Shown: positions 31,299 through 43,320 of the stretch, piece by piece
Position numbering within the stretch: position 1 is the first letter of the stretch
How the letters are laid out: every line of letters starts with the position of its first letter
Made by a program: the position numbers and the translations under genes
Notes under the pieces: generated by a model
The model's database searches: none
What the model was told of the DNA's origin: nothing
Seen by the model: the letters and a program-made list of their open reading frames with translations, nothing else
Assembly: GCF_964340395.1 (NCBI RefSeq)
Contig: NC_135554.1
Span: forward strand, 8,350,475-8,414,474
DNA from: Glandiceps talaboti
Lineage: Eukaryota; Hemichordata; Enteropneusta; Spengelidae
Length of the DNA stretch: 64,000 nucleotides
Reading direction: 5' to 3'

Positions 31299-32402
31299 AA
31301 AAAACAACTGTGATAACTCTGGATAGCGCATCGTGGTAAAAACAAAATACAAAGTGAAAAACTTTGTTGAGGGCGCTGTGTAGACATACCGCGCTATGGC
31401 TATGCTCGTTTTCGACGTTTGGTTAGTATAAAATGTATTAGTGAGATCTCAATATTAATACATCCAGGCTACCCACTCGGTATACTCGCACCGCGTCCAA
31501 ACATATGATATCATACCATATTTCTCACAGAGGTTTTCATTCATGACCATAACTTGCTTAACTTGGGGTTTGTATATGTATTAACTTCAAAGTGGGGTGT
31601 GATGTATTAGTTACATAAATGTACAACTTTAAATTTGCTGTTCAATTCGATATAGCCATGTAAATAATAATATATGACTCTATATCACGTACATGTGCAA
31701 CAAAGGCAGATTTGTGGATTTCATTAATTCTACTTGTTCAGACCAAAAAGAATGTTTTTAACAGAATCGCCCTCACAAAATTGTGAGGAAGATGTGTAGC
31801 TGTTCTTGTGTGTCCCCTCCCACTGATGGTGAAGGATATCTGCCCCCTCTAGATCTCTTCCACTGGTTTTCCCGCCAGCTCACTGCCCACCCAATATATT
31901 GTGAATGATATACCAACTCCCTACCATCGAGATGTCTGTTCTTTTCACTGTACCGACAGTTTATTTTGACGTAAACAGTGTGCTTTACCTATAATAGTAT
32001 ATGCGCACTCCCGCTCCTCTGCCGCAATATAATTCCATGTTTTCGCTCCCCTCCCACTTAGTATCAAAATCAGGATTTCAATCCCCGGCCGCCGCGTACG
32101 AGATAAGAAGATTACTGAAATAAGAATGATATATATATACATAAGCCCATATTATATATAAACAAGATATATATAATGTGGGCAAAAAACAAAAAAATAT
32201 GAATTAGTCTCCAAATATCGCCATGAAAATACATGTTCCCTCGACAACTATAGAAGTAAATGTCCGTAAGGAATAGTTTAGTCTAGCCATTTTGTTACGC
32301 AATGTTTACACAAACAAATGTATATATCGACCTTAACGACCCCAATTTTATCAGTCGCCTGATGATCGCCGCCGTGGCCGCGGAAGCCTGAAACTCCGAG
32401 TA
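31299..32402. other. No gene recognised
   Basis: Mixed-composition intergenic sequence. A short inverted motif GCCCTCACAAAATTGTGAGG lies near 31770 and an AT-rich palindromic patch near 32130-32170. No coding signal is seen. Confidence 0.5.
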
Positions 32403-32620
32403 ACGACTTATAAAAATATAATATTCTTATTCTTGGCTCTGCTACTAATATTGCACCTAGCACTGTTCTCTCTTGACCAGTTAGACACATATGAATATAT
32501 ATTATATATATTCATATAAGTATAAATATAAGTGTCTCACTGGAGAGAACAGTGCTCGATGCAATATTAGTAACAGAACATTATAGACTTAATACAAAAG
32601 AATAAGGATGTTATAAGTTA
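32403..32620. repeat. Palindromic foldback, ~90-bp arms with an AT-palindrome centre
   Basis: ACTAATATTGCACCTAGCAC and TGTTCTCTCTTGACCAGTTA on the left are inverted on the right as TCACTGGAGAGAACAGTGCT and CGATGCAATATTAGTAACAG. The centre (about 32490-32520) is ATGAATATATATTATATAT followed by ATTCAT. Confidence 0.82.
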
Positions 32621-34570
32621 TTATATATTTATATATATGCGTCATCCTCCTGCTACACACACGTGCAACTTTATATCTAGAACTGTCAATTTAGGGGATT
32701 GAATTTGTCCCAGAATAGTGGTTTCAGTCACCTCAAATCGTGTGGTACACAGACTTGGGTTATCAACTTTGACAAGAACAAGCTAATACCCAACAGTCAT
32801 ACCACAGACAAGAATATATTGTCTGTGTCTGTACATACTACGTACACTATTTGACTGTGTAGTTTCTTCAGTGCGTTTGTATATCAGATGTGATAGCTAA
32901 GCCCTCGTATCTAGTGACCAAACATCGTGTCATTTATTTCACTACGAAAGACTGTCTTTCACTATAAACTAAAGAAGCTCGAGTGCTGTGACAGGTAATA
33001 TAGAAAATTGGAGTACTTCCTTATTAGTTCGAGCTGTTGACAAGGACGTACATGTATGTATAATATCTAATCACCCAGACTCTGCAATCACCCTGTGCCC
33101 CAAGATAATAACCAACACCTGACTACTCCCCCTCCTCAACACGTGACCATAATATGAAAACTTCTCGCCACCTTCTCTTCCTCCCCTTCAACACTTTGTC
33201 ATAACAGGCAATTAGACAAAGCAACCATTTTACATGAGTACTGATTTAACGTTGTATGACTTCTTCTCATTTGTTCACACCTATCTCTATATATTACACG
33301 TCGCACTATGAAGGTAGGAAACTGAGACTACCTCCATATCGTCACACTGAGAGAGTTTTTATGCTGAACCAGAATTTTTTTTATCTTTTTACCCAAATAC
33401 TATAATGATAACTCAAATCTGATCAATACTTACGTGTAATATAGTCAGTGTCTTTTTTTTGTTTTCAATTCCCCAATGCGGTTTTACCAGCTCAGATCAT
33501 ATAGCAATGATTGTTTGGGTCTGTGATACTTCTGTGTTGCAGGACTCGAATTGCAGTTTGTGTTGGGGAAGGGTTGGGGGTTGGGGGTTTGGGTGGGTGT
33601 TACGTAAATTGTTTGACAACGTTAACTCTGCCACAAACAAACCACACCCAGTTCAGACTAATACTATACAAGGAAATCATTTGTATTCACCAACATGGGA
33701 AAGTTATATAAGATGTGTTGCCAGTAGTCTGAGCTCCAAGTCCTATACAGTATCGTTACCATATTATACCTTCACTCACACTGAGAAACCACGTTGGTAT
33801 CCAGACTATGTTGTTAGCGCCTACTCAGTCTACAGTCCAGTCGTTTGAGGATTTTGCTCTAGTGGTAGCTATCTATATCTGGTAACTAGTGGAAAAGGGA
33901 GAGAAACATCTCACACAACTGGATTTTAGGATAGGCTGTATATAAGCTTATACTCTTTTTAGGACAGCAAATCAATGGAAACCCAATCGATTCAACATAT
34001 TACAATCTTCGGAAAATTGAAATCTTCCCGGATACCGTTTTAGACAAACAAATGCAGAAAAACAAAACAAAACATAAACAAAACGATAAGACAAAAACAA
34101 ACAAATAAATAAACCCGAAAACAAACCGTCATTTCAGATTTGTGACGCTCAAAATGTAATGGGCAGCCATATATATTTATATATATACCTTAGAAATTGA
34201 ATCGTTTTGTCACCCCCCCCCCCTCCGAGCTGCATTGCGTATATCACACCCAAACATCCAGATTCTGTTTATTTAGTTGACGTCATTTCATGGTTATACG
34301 TTTTATATTAGGGGGAATAGAAGTCTTTAATTAGTATTAGTCCGGACCTAGTGCAACATTAAGCTCATAAGCTTACTCTTATAAGTATAATAATAAGCTC
34401 TAAAGTTGATTTTTTCTTGTTATCCACAATTTCACAGATGTAATGAATCTATCATTAACACAAACTCCTAAATTCCGACTCTTTTCGTTTTTATCATATG
34501 TACGAGTAATCTTATCTAGAAATATGATTTTATAATCGACAGTTTTGTTTTGCGACGTAGGTTATATATC
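32621..34570. other. No gene recognised
   Basis: Contains G-rich (33570-33600) and C-rich (34213-34223) runs and an A-rich stretch (34050-34125). A 129-codon frame at 33459-33848 has no recognisable motif and skewed composition from the G run. Confidence 0.5.
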
Positions 34571-34611
34571 GCATGCGCAGACCTGTTGTCAATTAAAATC
34601 AAAGATGGCGG
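34571..34611 (+). promoter_or_regulatory. Promoter-proximal block: NRF1 site and YY1-type start
   Basis: GCATGCGCAG at 34571-34580 is a textbook NRF1 site. AAAGATGGCGGCG at 34601-34613 combines a Kozak start with the YY1 core ATGGCGGC. This pairing is common at short-5'-UTR housekeeping genes in animals. Confidence 0.6.
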
Positions 34612-34703
34612 CGTGCAAGGAAACAACTGCTTGCTCTTTGCTTCTCGAAGAATTTGAATTGTGGCAAAACGACACGGGTAGCGAGGCAATTTTTCTGCTG
34701 GAG
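34605..34703 (+). CDS. First coding exon of an unrecognised gene
   Basis: ATG in a strong context encodes MAACKETTACSLLLEEFELW and continues to IFLLE (33 codons). It ends in phase 0 at GAG|GTAAGA. The N-terminus is an acidic/amphipathic helix-like segment. I do not recognise the protein. The next phase-0 acceptor exon that looks real is 61140-61221, so a 26-kb intron is possible but unproven. Confidence 0.6.
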
Positions 34704-36723
34704 GTAAGATTTTATAATATTGTAGTTTCTGTTAAGATAAATAACACTTTCTCGTTCACAGAAGGAATGGTTTGCTATACGTAGGTACGACCTCATCTGC
34801 TTGAACATCGCCATTTTCGTTCTAATTGACGAAATGATGACACTGACAGTGGGCAATGCAACCTAGTTGTAAAAGAAACGCTGTGCCAGTGTACTTTTTG
34901 TGGTATTTTGTTGCTGCGCAACGGGTAATTTTTATCAGTAGGTTACATGCCTGTGTGTAATAGTGAGGCGCATCTCTGCCGATATGTCGTGTACCTTATT
35001 ATTGTAATTCTAGTTTTCTACGTACATTTGGCATTTGCACAATCAATGTACATCATGTATAGTATACATTGCACATTACGCATAGATTGCTTATAAGTAA
35101 CACCTGTTACGCCCGTAAGCAAGATTCACTTCTGAAGAGTAACTACCATTTTATTGCAGAATGAAGATGTCAAACATGCATTTTTAGATATTTCGTGATG
35201 TCTAGACTAGAGTCACGTAGTCGACATGCAAAACCCGGAAATGCATGCACCGTACAACATGTTGTTCATAGTATTAGTATGTTTCTCTTTTCGAACTCTG
35301 CCCTACAAGCCGTTCTCCTGGAAAATGTTATCTGACACCTTGCAGTGTGGTGTATGTAGTTGAATTGAAATACAAAAATTATTGAAATGTTACAAAGAAA
35401 CTGCTCTAAAGGTCCTGCCCTGACTAGTAATTACATGTACACGTCTCTCCTGTGCTGGGGTATATCAAATTGAATTGATTTTATTCACCAGATACAATAG
35501 AATAAAAATGTGTACATTTCAACATGTCAGAAACGCCTCAGTAAAACCAAACTACGGATAACCAGAGTTCATCAATAGGCAAGTCAGGTTGTTGACAATC
35601 TCAAAATCTGTTTGCAATGTCAACTGTAATAGGATTATAAAAGTTGTAACAGCTGATAACATCCCTTGACTCAAACGATTCACTCCTTGAAAGTAACCTT
35701 GCACTCGGAACTAAAGTTTTTCTCGTTCCATAGTTAGTTAAATAATTTTTTGAAAGATTAAGCACAGAGATACTTAAATAGCAAATTCCCATATCTGATG
35801 TCCATATACCACATGTAACATCATCAATGTACGGTGCACGATGTATCCTAATGTTAGGATCGCGATCGGATCGCGACCTTTCACCCAAGCCAAATCGTGA
35901 CCTTTCACCCAAGCCAGTTGTGCCTCGCGGCGGAGTAACACACTCACTAGTACTTGCACACATTCAGTCGACAGCATTTCAGTCTTGACCAGCAACTACT
36001 CAGGCTTATCAGATGTAATTACAAAAAGAAAACACTTAGTTATGGTAATGAGCTGATAAGGATTGATAAGAAAGTGGAAGAATTGTACTTTGCTGGTAAA
36101 GGCGATGTTCCCCTCATGAAAAATTATCATGGGAATACATCTGGCGAGGACCACCAAAATGGTTTAGTCTGAACTAGAGTCAAGTAATGGTATACAGTAC
36201 AAATGTACATGTCAGTTGTCAAGGGTTTAGTGTTAATATTTACTTAAGTTTTGTGAGAGAAATAGTACTTTTTTTCACTTTTATTGTCTAAGGTTACCAT
36301 GAGATCAAAGGGTAGGGTGAAACGATTGAGACAGTTACAATATAGGGGTAGGATTAATAGTTCAATGTAGAATTAAAAAACTACATTTGTATACTTAGAC
36401 CTCAAACCCACACATACAATGTACACAGATATGTAAACACAGACACATACACACATACACACATACAGACACAACTGTATAGTATTGACACATGTATTTG
36501 TCAAAAGTGAAATATGTTTTATACATGTATCATACATAAAACCTTGATGTCAATTATTTGTAACAAAATTCCATTAGATACATTTGATGCTATTTAATAT
36601 ATTTAAAAAAAAAGTAAAAAAAAAAATGAAAATAACCCTTGAGCAGATATCCAAGATTATCACCATGTCATGTGTCAAACACAATATTTTAATAACACTA
36701 GATAATTAAAATAAAATACTTCA
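34704..36723. other. No gene recognised (probable intron)
   Basis: Includes a direct 20-bp duplication GACCTTTCACCCAAGCC near 35876-35917 next to GATCGCGATCGGATCGCGA. Short CACATACA runs lie near 36440-36475. No exon-like signal is visible. Confidence 0.5.
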
Positions 36724-37308
36724 ATCTCCATGGAAAGTAGACGAATTGAAGTTCACTGTGACATCTCCATGGAAAGTACATAAGTTTATTTTCAAAATGA
36801 CATCTCCATGGAAAGTACACAAGTTGATGTTCACTGTGACATCTCCATGGAAAGTAGACGAGTTGATGTTCACTCTGACATCTCCATGGAAAGTAGATGA
36901 GTTTATTTTCAAAATGACATCTCCATGGAAAGTACACAAATTTATGTTCAGTGAGACATCTGCATGGAAAGTACACAAGTTGATGTTCACTGTGACATCT
37001 CCATGGAAAGTACACAAATTTATGTTCAGTGTGACATCTGCATGGAAAGTACACAAATTTATGTTCAGTGTGACATCTGCATGGAAAGTACACAAATTTA
37101 TGTTCACTGTGACATCTCCATGGAAAGTACACAAATTTATGTTCAGTGTGACATCTGCATGGAAAGTACACAAATTTATGTTCAGTGTGACATCTGCATG
37201 GAAAGTAGACGAGTTGATGTTCACTGTGACATCTCCATGGAAAGTAGATGAGTTTATGTTCACTCTGACATCTCCATGGAAAGTACACGAATTTATGTTC
37301 AATGTATC
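36724..37308. repeat. 39-bp minisatellite, 15 units
   Basis: Fifteen units of exactly 39 bases each begin ATCTCCATGGAAAGTA or ATCTGCATGGAAAGTA. Since 39 is divisible by three and the unit lacks stops in several frames, long frames appear on both strands. They are by-products rather than genes. Variants differ mainly in ACACAAATTTATGTTC against AGACGAGTTGATGTTC. Confidence 0.97.
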
Positions 37309-38323
37309 CTCTAACTAAGCCAATATTGGTATACCACTAATACATGCATTACATAGTAATTCTTTTGATACAACAACACTTGGCATTCTCATATCCTACA
37401 TATTTGTATTCAGTCACAAGAAAATCCAAGTTCTGTAATTTTTTTCTGCAATATATTTTTTAAACTAATTTTGTTTTAATTTGTAAAATTCCTTGAGCTG
37501 TATTCATTAATAATTTGACATTAACCCCCCCCCCCCCCCCCCCCCATATGTAGACTAGTTAATCTACATGTACACAAAATTGTTTACTTACAGGTACATG
37601 TAATGCAATACTGTTTAGGGTGTACATGAAAGTCAATTATATTTACATGTAATAACAAAACAGTTTTAAAAAAAAAATGTTCTGGTTGCTGCTAATGGAG
37701 TTTTATTTAAGGTCCAAGTTCAAATTAAGATTAAAATCTAGGTGTGAAAAACAGTTGTCAGGCAGAGCTTTAGAAAATGTTAGTCCAGAACAAAAGTATA
37801 ATCCTATGTAATCCTTATCACTCCTCTGATAAGATATTACTTTGGTAATTGAACCTTCAGGTTTATGGTAATTGAGCCTTCAGTTTAATAAGATAGACAT
37901 AAACTAAAACTATTGTCACGACATGTTGATACAATAGTGATAATCTATTGAATGGATATTGGTTTAATTATAGTCTCAGTAGAGAGGCATTCGCAGAGTT
38001 GTATTGACTAAATTCTATGAACTTTTAAGTGTACTGTTTTTGGACTTCCAATGTTTTACACAATTTTGATCACAGGGTGATTAGAATTGCACAACAGAGG
38101 AACCACTATCACCCACTTGTGTAATCTACCACGTTGAAGAAGAATAGATTTAGTAAATTAGCGTGCACCTATCTTAGTAAACCGAAGCCTCGATTACCAG
38201 AGTCCTAGCAGTAACACTAATGCAAGAACACGGGATTGAAACCCTGGCCTTTAAAATTACATGTATATTTCATTGTTGTCATGAAATCAGAGGGTGGAAC
38301 TCACTACTCAGTAAAAGCCACAT
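37309..38323. other. No gene; poly-C run and one stray minisatellite unit
   Basis: A run of 22 C lies at 37525-37546. One unit related to the array at 20033 (AAGATAGACATAAACTAAAA) lies at about 37884-37940. Nothing coding is seen. Confidence 0.6.
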
Positions 38324-38861
38324 TAGTCTATCAGCTAGCCCTCGGATGTTCTTCCGATAAAATACGACACACAGCCGAACAACGCTATCGAGGATGGAAC
38401 ATCCGAGGTCTAGCGAATGTCATCAGGATATAAAAAACTGCCAATCAGAGAACCGTATTAGCGACAAGCACAAACAGAGGACAATAGCTAAATTTTCATG
38501 CATATTCATCTTAAGGAGGGGCTTGTATAAATAACCACCAATGCGTTAACTGAAATGTGTGAATGACAACGTCTACACACTCATCAAACTCACAATTACC
38601 ATAAACCGATAAGCCATAGTAATGACGTAAATGTGTTTGTCAACACTTGCATGCAGAGATTCCCCGAGGTCATAGGTTATTGAATATATTAAAGTATATA
38701 TATGCATAGATGGCCCAACCCACCGCTCAATGTAATCTCAATGGAATGTCCGGTCTGAAAATGACATTCGCTGGACTGTTCGGGCAGGCCCTCACATGCG
38801 AACTTCGTTCGCTTATAGTTATAGCATCGAAAGAAAGCCCGAACGTCTAGCAGCAAGACTA
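38324..38861 (+). mobile_element. Hairpin-ended element HE1, copy 1, 9-bp target duplication
   Basis: The element starts TAGTCTATCAGCTAGC and ends GCTAGCAGCAAGACTA in inverted form with differences. AAGCCACAT flanks it exactly on both sides (38315-38323 and 38862-38870). Each end also forms its own hairpin, such as CCTCGGATGTTC with GAACATCCGAGG. The 9-bp duplication suggests a Mutator-like (MULE) mobiliser. It is 538 bp and non-coding. Confidence 0.88.
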
Positions 38862-38870
38862 AAGCCACAT

Positions 38871-40359
38871 AAGATATATATAATGTATGGGACTGTCATC
38901 ATTTTCATATCAAGATATAAATGATACTGTAGAGCAACATACATGTATGTGTACATGTACACATTGAAACACCCTATTATTGCCAATGCGATGATGACAG
39001 TTTACCAATATCTGGCCTTGAATTTTACTCTGTAAATTTGTCAGTTATCTTGTTGACCTTTACAGGAAATTAGTTGAAACATTTAAGTGAAAGCCATGTC
39101 ATTTTATAGTCAGTGTAGTGAACTCTTACTAAATTGCACTTTGCATTGAAATTTTCTTATTATAAATAAGGTAGTCGTGCCACGCTATCAGCTACCATAC
39201 CACTCTGTTTAAAAGCCAGATAGGACTGAATAACATGATGTACAGTGTATCTTAGACTTATACTATAGTTAATTTATATAAATTATCATTTTTGCCCAAA
39301 TACACACTTATTGTGTTGTCATCTTACCATTGATAATGTTATAATTATTTTTACATCTCAGATCTGACCAAAAAGTTGATTTATATTGATATTATTCTGT
39401 TGAATTAAAGAAATATTTGGTGAGAACATCAGAAACTTATAAAATAATAAAAATGGCCACCCTCTACATGTACGTCAGTGACATAATCTTTTACTGATCT
39501 GGCCATAGAGACTATTATTTAAGAAAATAACTAAACTAAAATTTTCAATGTACTTGAAAGTCAGTATCTCATATCATATGTGTACATGTACTTACAAAAT
39601 ATATTAATTTGTTCAAAAAATTTGAAGACGTTATTCCAACATTTTTGGAGTGCAGTGTTAAACTGTGGGCTTGCATACACAATAATAATTTTCATCACTC
39701 CGGATCAGTACATCCATATTTAGCAGCTTATTTTCCTTTAAACAAACAAGCACTTATAAAAAATTGAATGCTGAGTGGTTTTCTTAAGAATGATCGTTAC
39801 AATAGCATATATGCTTTCTAAAATATCCTTAAAGATGGATGAGGTGCATTAGTTACTCTGTGCGTATTCAACATGGCTACAGCTGCAGAATCGAGTTTTG
39901 AAAGATGAGATAGCACAACAATGATCAATAGAAGGCAATTGGCAGGTTCACTATATATTGGACAAAATGGAAACAAAGATGGTTGTCACCTGATACAGGG
40001 TTTTGAAACATTTATGGTACCATCAGTGTCAGGAATACATAGATGTCTCCTTATGTATCTATTGATCTCAGTTGTGTTTTCTACTGAAAATATATACATG
40101 TACCACAGATCATGGATTTCTATAATTTGTATAAACCAGTACTGACAGTAGTTGAATGCACCTTCTCCTTCCCCCACCCACCCCCCCCCCCACACACACA
40201 CACACACATTGTGATTTTAAAAAAATATGATCATATAAATACTAAAATGAAATATGTAACTTGCATCTAGGTTGTTTGAAATACTAGGAATTCCCTCCTC
40301 AATTAGTCATGATTTCAATTACATTGTACATAGGTAAAATGAATTATGTATACCAATTA
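38871..40359. other. No gene recognised
   Basis: A/T-rich sequence with a C run grading into a CA repeat at about 40168-40208. No exon-like signal is visible. Confidence 0.5.
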
Positions 40360-40630
40360 CCATTCACAAGCCACTCAGAACAACAAATATGGAATATATA
40401 TTCTGGTCGTTGTACAGCACGACAAGGCGCATGTATGTCACAACCGCACATGTCTACTTCACAGGTTCTGCTGGGTTCGAAATATTGGTCAAAACATTTA
40501 AAATTGTCATTACTTTCCCCGATTTTTCTTTGATATTACTGGCGCTTACGGCGCTGATATAATTATGTTATTCTCCAGTATTTTTCTTCATGCAGCTGGA
40601 AGATACCTGTAAGCTAAGGGTCGTACAATA
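40360..40630. mobile_element. FB1 foldback repeat, copy c (partial)
   Basis: Body sequence (GTTCGAAATATTGGTCAAAA, TTGATATTACTGGCGCTTAC) and one arm (TTTTTCTTCATGCAGCTGG) are present. The second arm is lost or degraded. Confidence 0.65.
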
Positions 40631-41419
40631 CCATGATGCCTACGCAAGTGTGGTGCACTCTGGATATTTGCACGAGTTCTTGTAGTATTCTCTGCAGCCA
40701 TACATGTACTTCCACGAGTGTAGCAAAGAAATTGAATATTCATTATTGTTATGATGCACGTAGGCAGTAACATTCAATTTCAGTTTCTGAGAATCAGGCC
40801 ATCATGAAAGGAGAGGGATTCCAATCCCAGATTCTCACAGACATCGTATCAATGGGATGACATACAATCATTCTTTACTTCTGGACCAACGTATTCTATA
40901 GCTCTGCAGACGAATTTTCTTACCTAAATGTTAACCCTAATGTGAACTGGGCCTGTAATCCAATAAATTGAGATCCCTGCCTGTAGGTATTTATGATTTT
41001 AAGCTTGTGTGAGTCAACAGATTTGATAATAGCTGTTGAAGTCCATGTAAATCGAGAATAATCTCCAAACATCGTCTAATTACAATTTATAATCTGTACT
41101 ACTTTTACCTTAGTACATGCATAGTTACCAAAGTGAAATAAAATGATACACCATGACCGATAACACTGACATTTTAAGAGTTCAAGGTCATGGATAAGAT
41201 GATTATCATATAAGTATTAATTTGTGATCATATAATTATTACAGTGGAAATCCAGCCTTCGGCTAACTTAATTTAGACACTAGCTAAACCTACAATGGAT
41301 GTTGTTCAGTGAGGGAGATCACACAACTACATTGTAGATGATAGTGGTTGATAATGGTGCTTTGGTTAGGACTATATAAGGTACATGTTGTATGTAATCA
41401 AGGTGTAATAGGGAAGAAT

Positions 41420-41810
41420 ATTCATTATACCATGCATGGGCCAGGTTCAGCAAAAAAAATATTGAATGTATACTCTGGTCGTTCTACATCACAACAACAC
41501 ACATCTGTATGTCACGACAACGTTTGTTAACGTCATCAATTCTGCTGTGTTCGAAATGTGAGTCAAAATAACCGTTATTTTTCCTATCTACATTTTTTTT
41601 CCTGATTTTTTTCTGTACATGCATTATGTCTGAGGATGTATAATTTTTTTTGTTCCCCAAGATTTTCTTCATTCAGCTGGGAAATATTCAGGACCTCACT
41701 TAAAGGATTGTCACCACTCGTCAAGCGACTTGTAGTGACAAGGCCCCTTAGGTCACTCATATTTTTCCTAGGCTAAATGAAGAAAAATGTTTGGGAATAA
41801 TATCTAATTG
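41420..41810. mobile_element. FB1 foldback repeat, copy d
   Basis: Full body plus palindrome. GTGACAAGGCCCCTTAGGTC and TTTGGGAATAATATCTAATT define one end. Confidence 0.75.
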
Positions 41811-42639
41811 TACTACATGTCACCTATTCCTTGATGTGATCATGACATGATTCATGTCAAGGTTGCACTTTAAGATTTGTGGAGGATGTGTATGACCTGG
41901 CTGATATGACTTTCAAAGATATAATCAACTACTGATGTAAAAGTACTGTACTTGTACGTATATACATGTACATGTAATCAGCTCATAAAGAATGCTATAA
42001 AAACAAGTAATTTTACCAAAAATTTGATTTCATCGAGAAAATTCATTACAAAGTTTATTGAGATTTATTTTTAAGTTCATATAATCAATGTCTTTACAGA
42101 AAATTCATTAAAATGTTTGATGAGAGAGTTATTTTTTTTTAGTTTACTTTCATCAACATTCATCATACCCGTCAAATATAAGGATATGTTGTATTTATTT
42201 GAGAACATTAACTCTGGTGGACTCCCGAGATATCAGCCTGTTGTTTAATCATTTTGTGTTTGGTTATATCCAATTTGTGTTAGTAATAGTACATCATGTA
42301 CTTGATGTACATCGTAACATGCATGTACATGTGTGACTGGCAGTTGAAATCATGGCTGTGTGTGTTATAGCTGTTGCATGTAATACTTGTTGACTGACAG
42401 ACACAATTCTTCATGTGTATAACCCCAGTATTAAAGGCTGTATAAAATTATTAAATCGCTTTCAGACATGGATGTTAGCCACATGTATTTATTGTCAGAT
42501 TGCATCTATTGTATATATTGCATATATTGATGTAGGTACTATATTTGATATTTGATATTTTTGTCTGATGATTGCAACAGCATGAAACATTGTGTAACGG
42601 CGCCTGTGTATCTTGCTTGATACTGTGTTGATACTTGAT

Positions 42640-43320
42640 ACTGTTACGAAATTACAGTAATGGTTTTTAGTAATTAACCATAATTTTTGAAATGCATACT
42701 TCAAATTCAATGTAATTTGGTACATATGTTAACCAGGCATAACAAAGCATGTATGTCCTGTAAAATTGTTGATTCAGCTTACAGCTTGAATGAATTATTT
42801 GCATAATTAATGATTTTCGGTAATTAGGCTATATCTTTTAAAGTTACTTATGCAAGTATCAAATTTTATATAATTTGGATCATACGTCAACTACATGTAT
42901 AATAATGCGCACATGTCCTATGCAGTTTGTTGATATAGCTTTTTTGTTTTGATGAGCAATTTGAATGATTAATTGATTTTCAGTAATTAAGCTATATCTT
43001 TAAAAATGCACACTTCAAATTCATTATAATTTGACATACATCAATCATAACAAAGCACACATATCGATAAAGCCTTTTAGCATAGTTTTTTAGTAATGTG
43101 CATAATTAAAGATTTTCGGTAATGAAAACTTCGGAATGAAAACTTCAAATTTCAGATAATTTAGTACATACATGTATTGATGGTAAAGAAGTGCATGTGT
43201 TATTTAAAGCTTGATGTAACATAAGCTAAATGGTTAATTTACATCAATAATGATATTTTAATGATTAGGCAATATGTAAGTATGGAAGCTTCAAATTTCA
43301 TAGAGTTTCAAATAATCAAT
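42640..43320. repeat. Degenerate tandem repeat, ~155-bp unit, 4-5 units
   Basis: Recurring blocks are GATTTTCGGTAATTAGGCTA, ACTTCAAATTCATTATAATT and ATAACAAAGCACA. The units are diverged and A/T-rich. Confidence 0.7.

Noticed and set aside
33459-33848. 129-codon frame with a Gly/Trp-rich stretch
   Set aside because: Composition comes from a G/T-rich run; no family motif or supporting splice signal.
35601-35963. 120-codon minus-strand frame with a duplicated GLGERSR motif
   Set aside because: The duplication is a 20-bp tandem DNA repeat and the rest shows no recognisable domain.
36698-37318. Four overlapping ~190-codon frames on both strands
   Set aside because: They follow from a 39-bp tandem unit divisible by three; no start context, splice sites or non-repeat coding flanks.
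38158-38235. B-box-like GGTTTCAATCCCGTG on the minus strand
   Set aside because: No matching acceptor stem or A-box, so no tRNA call.
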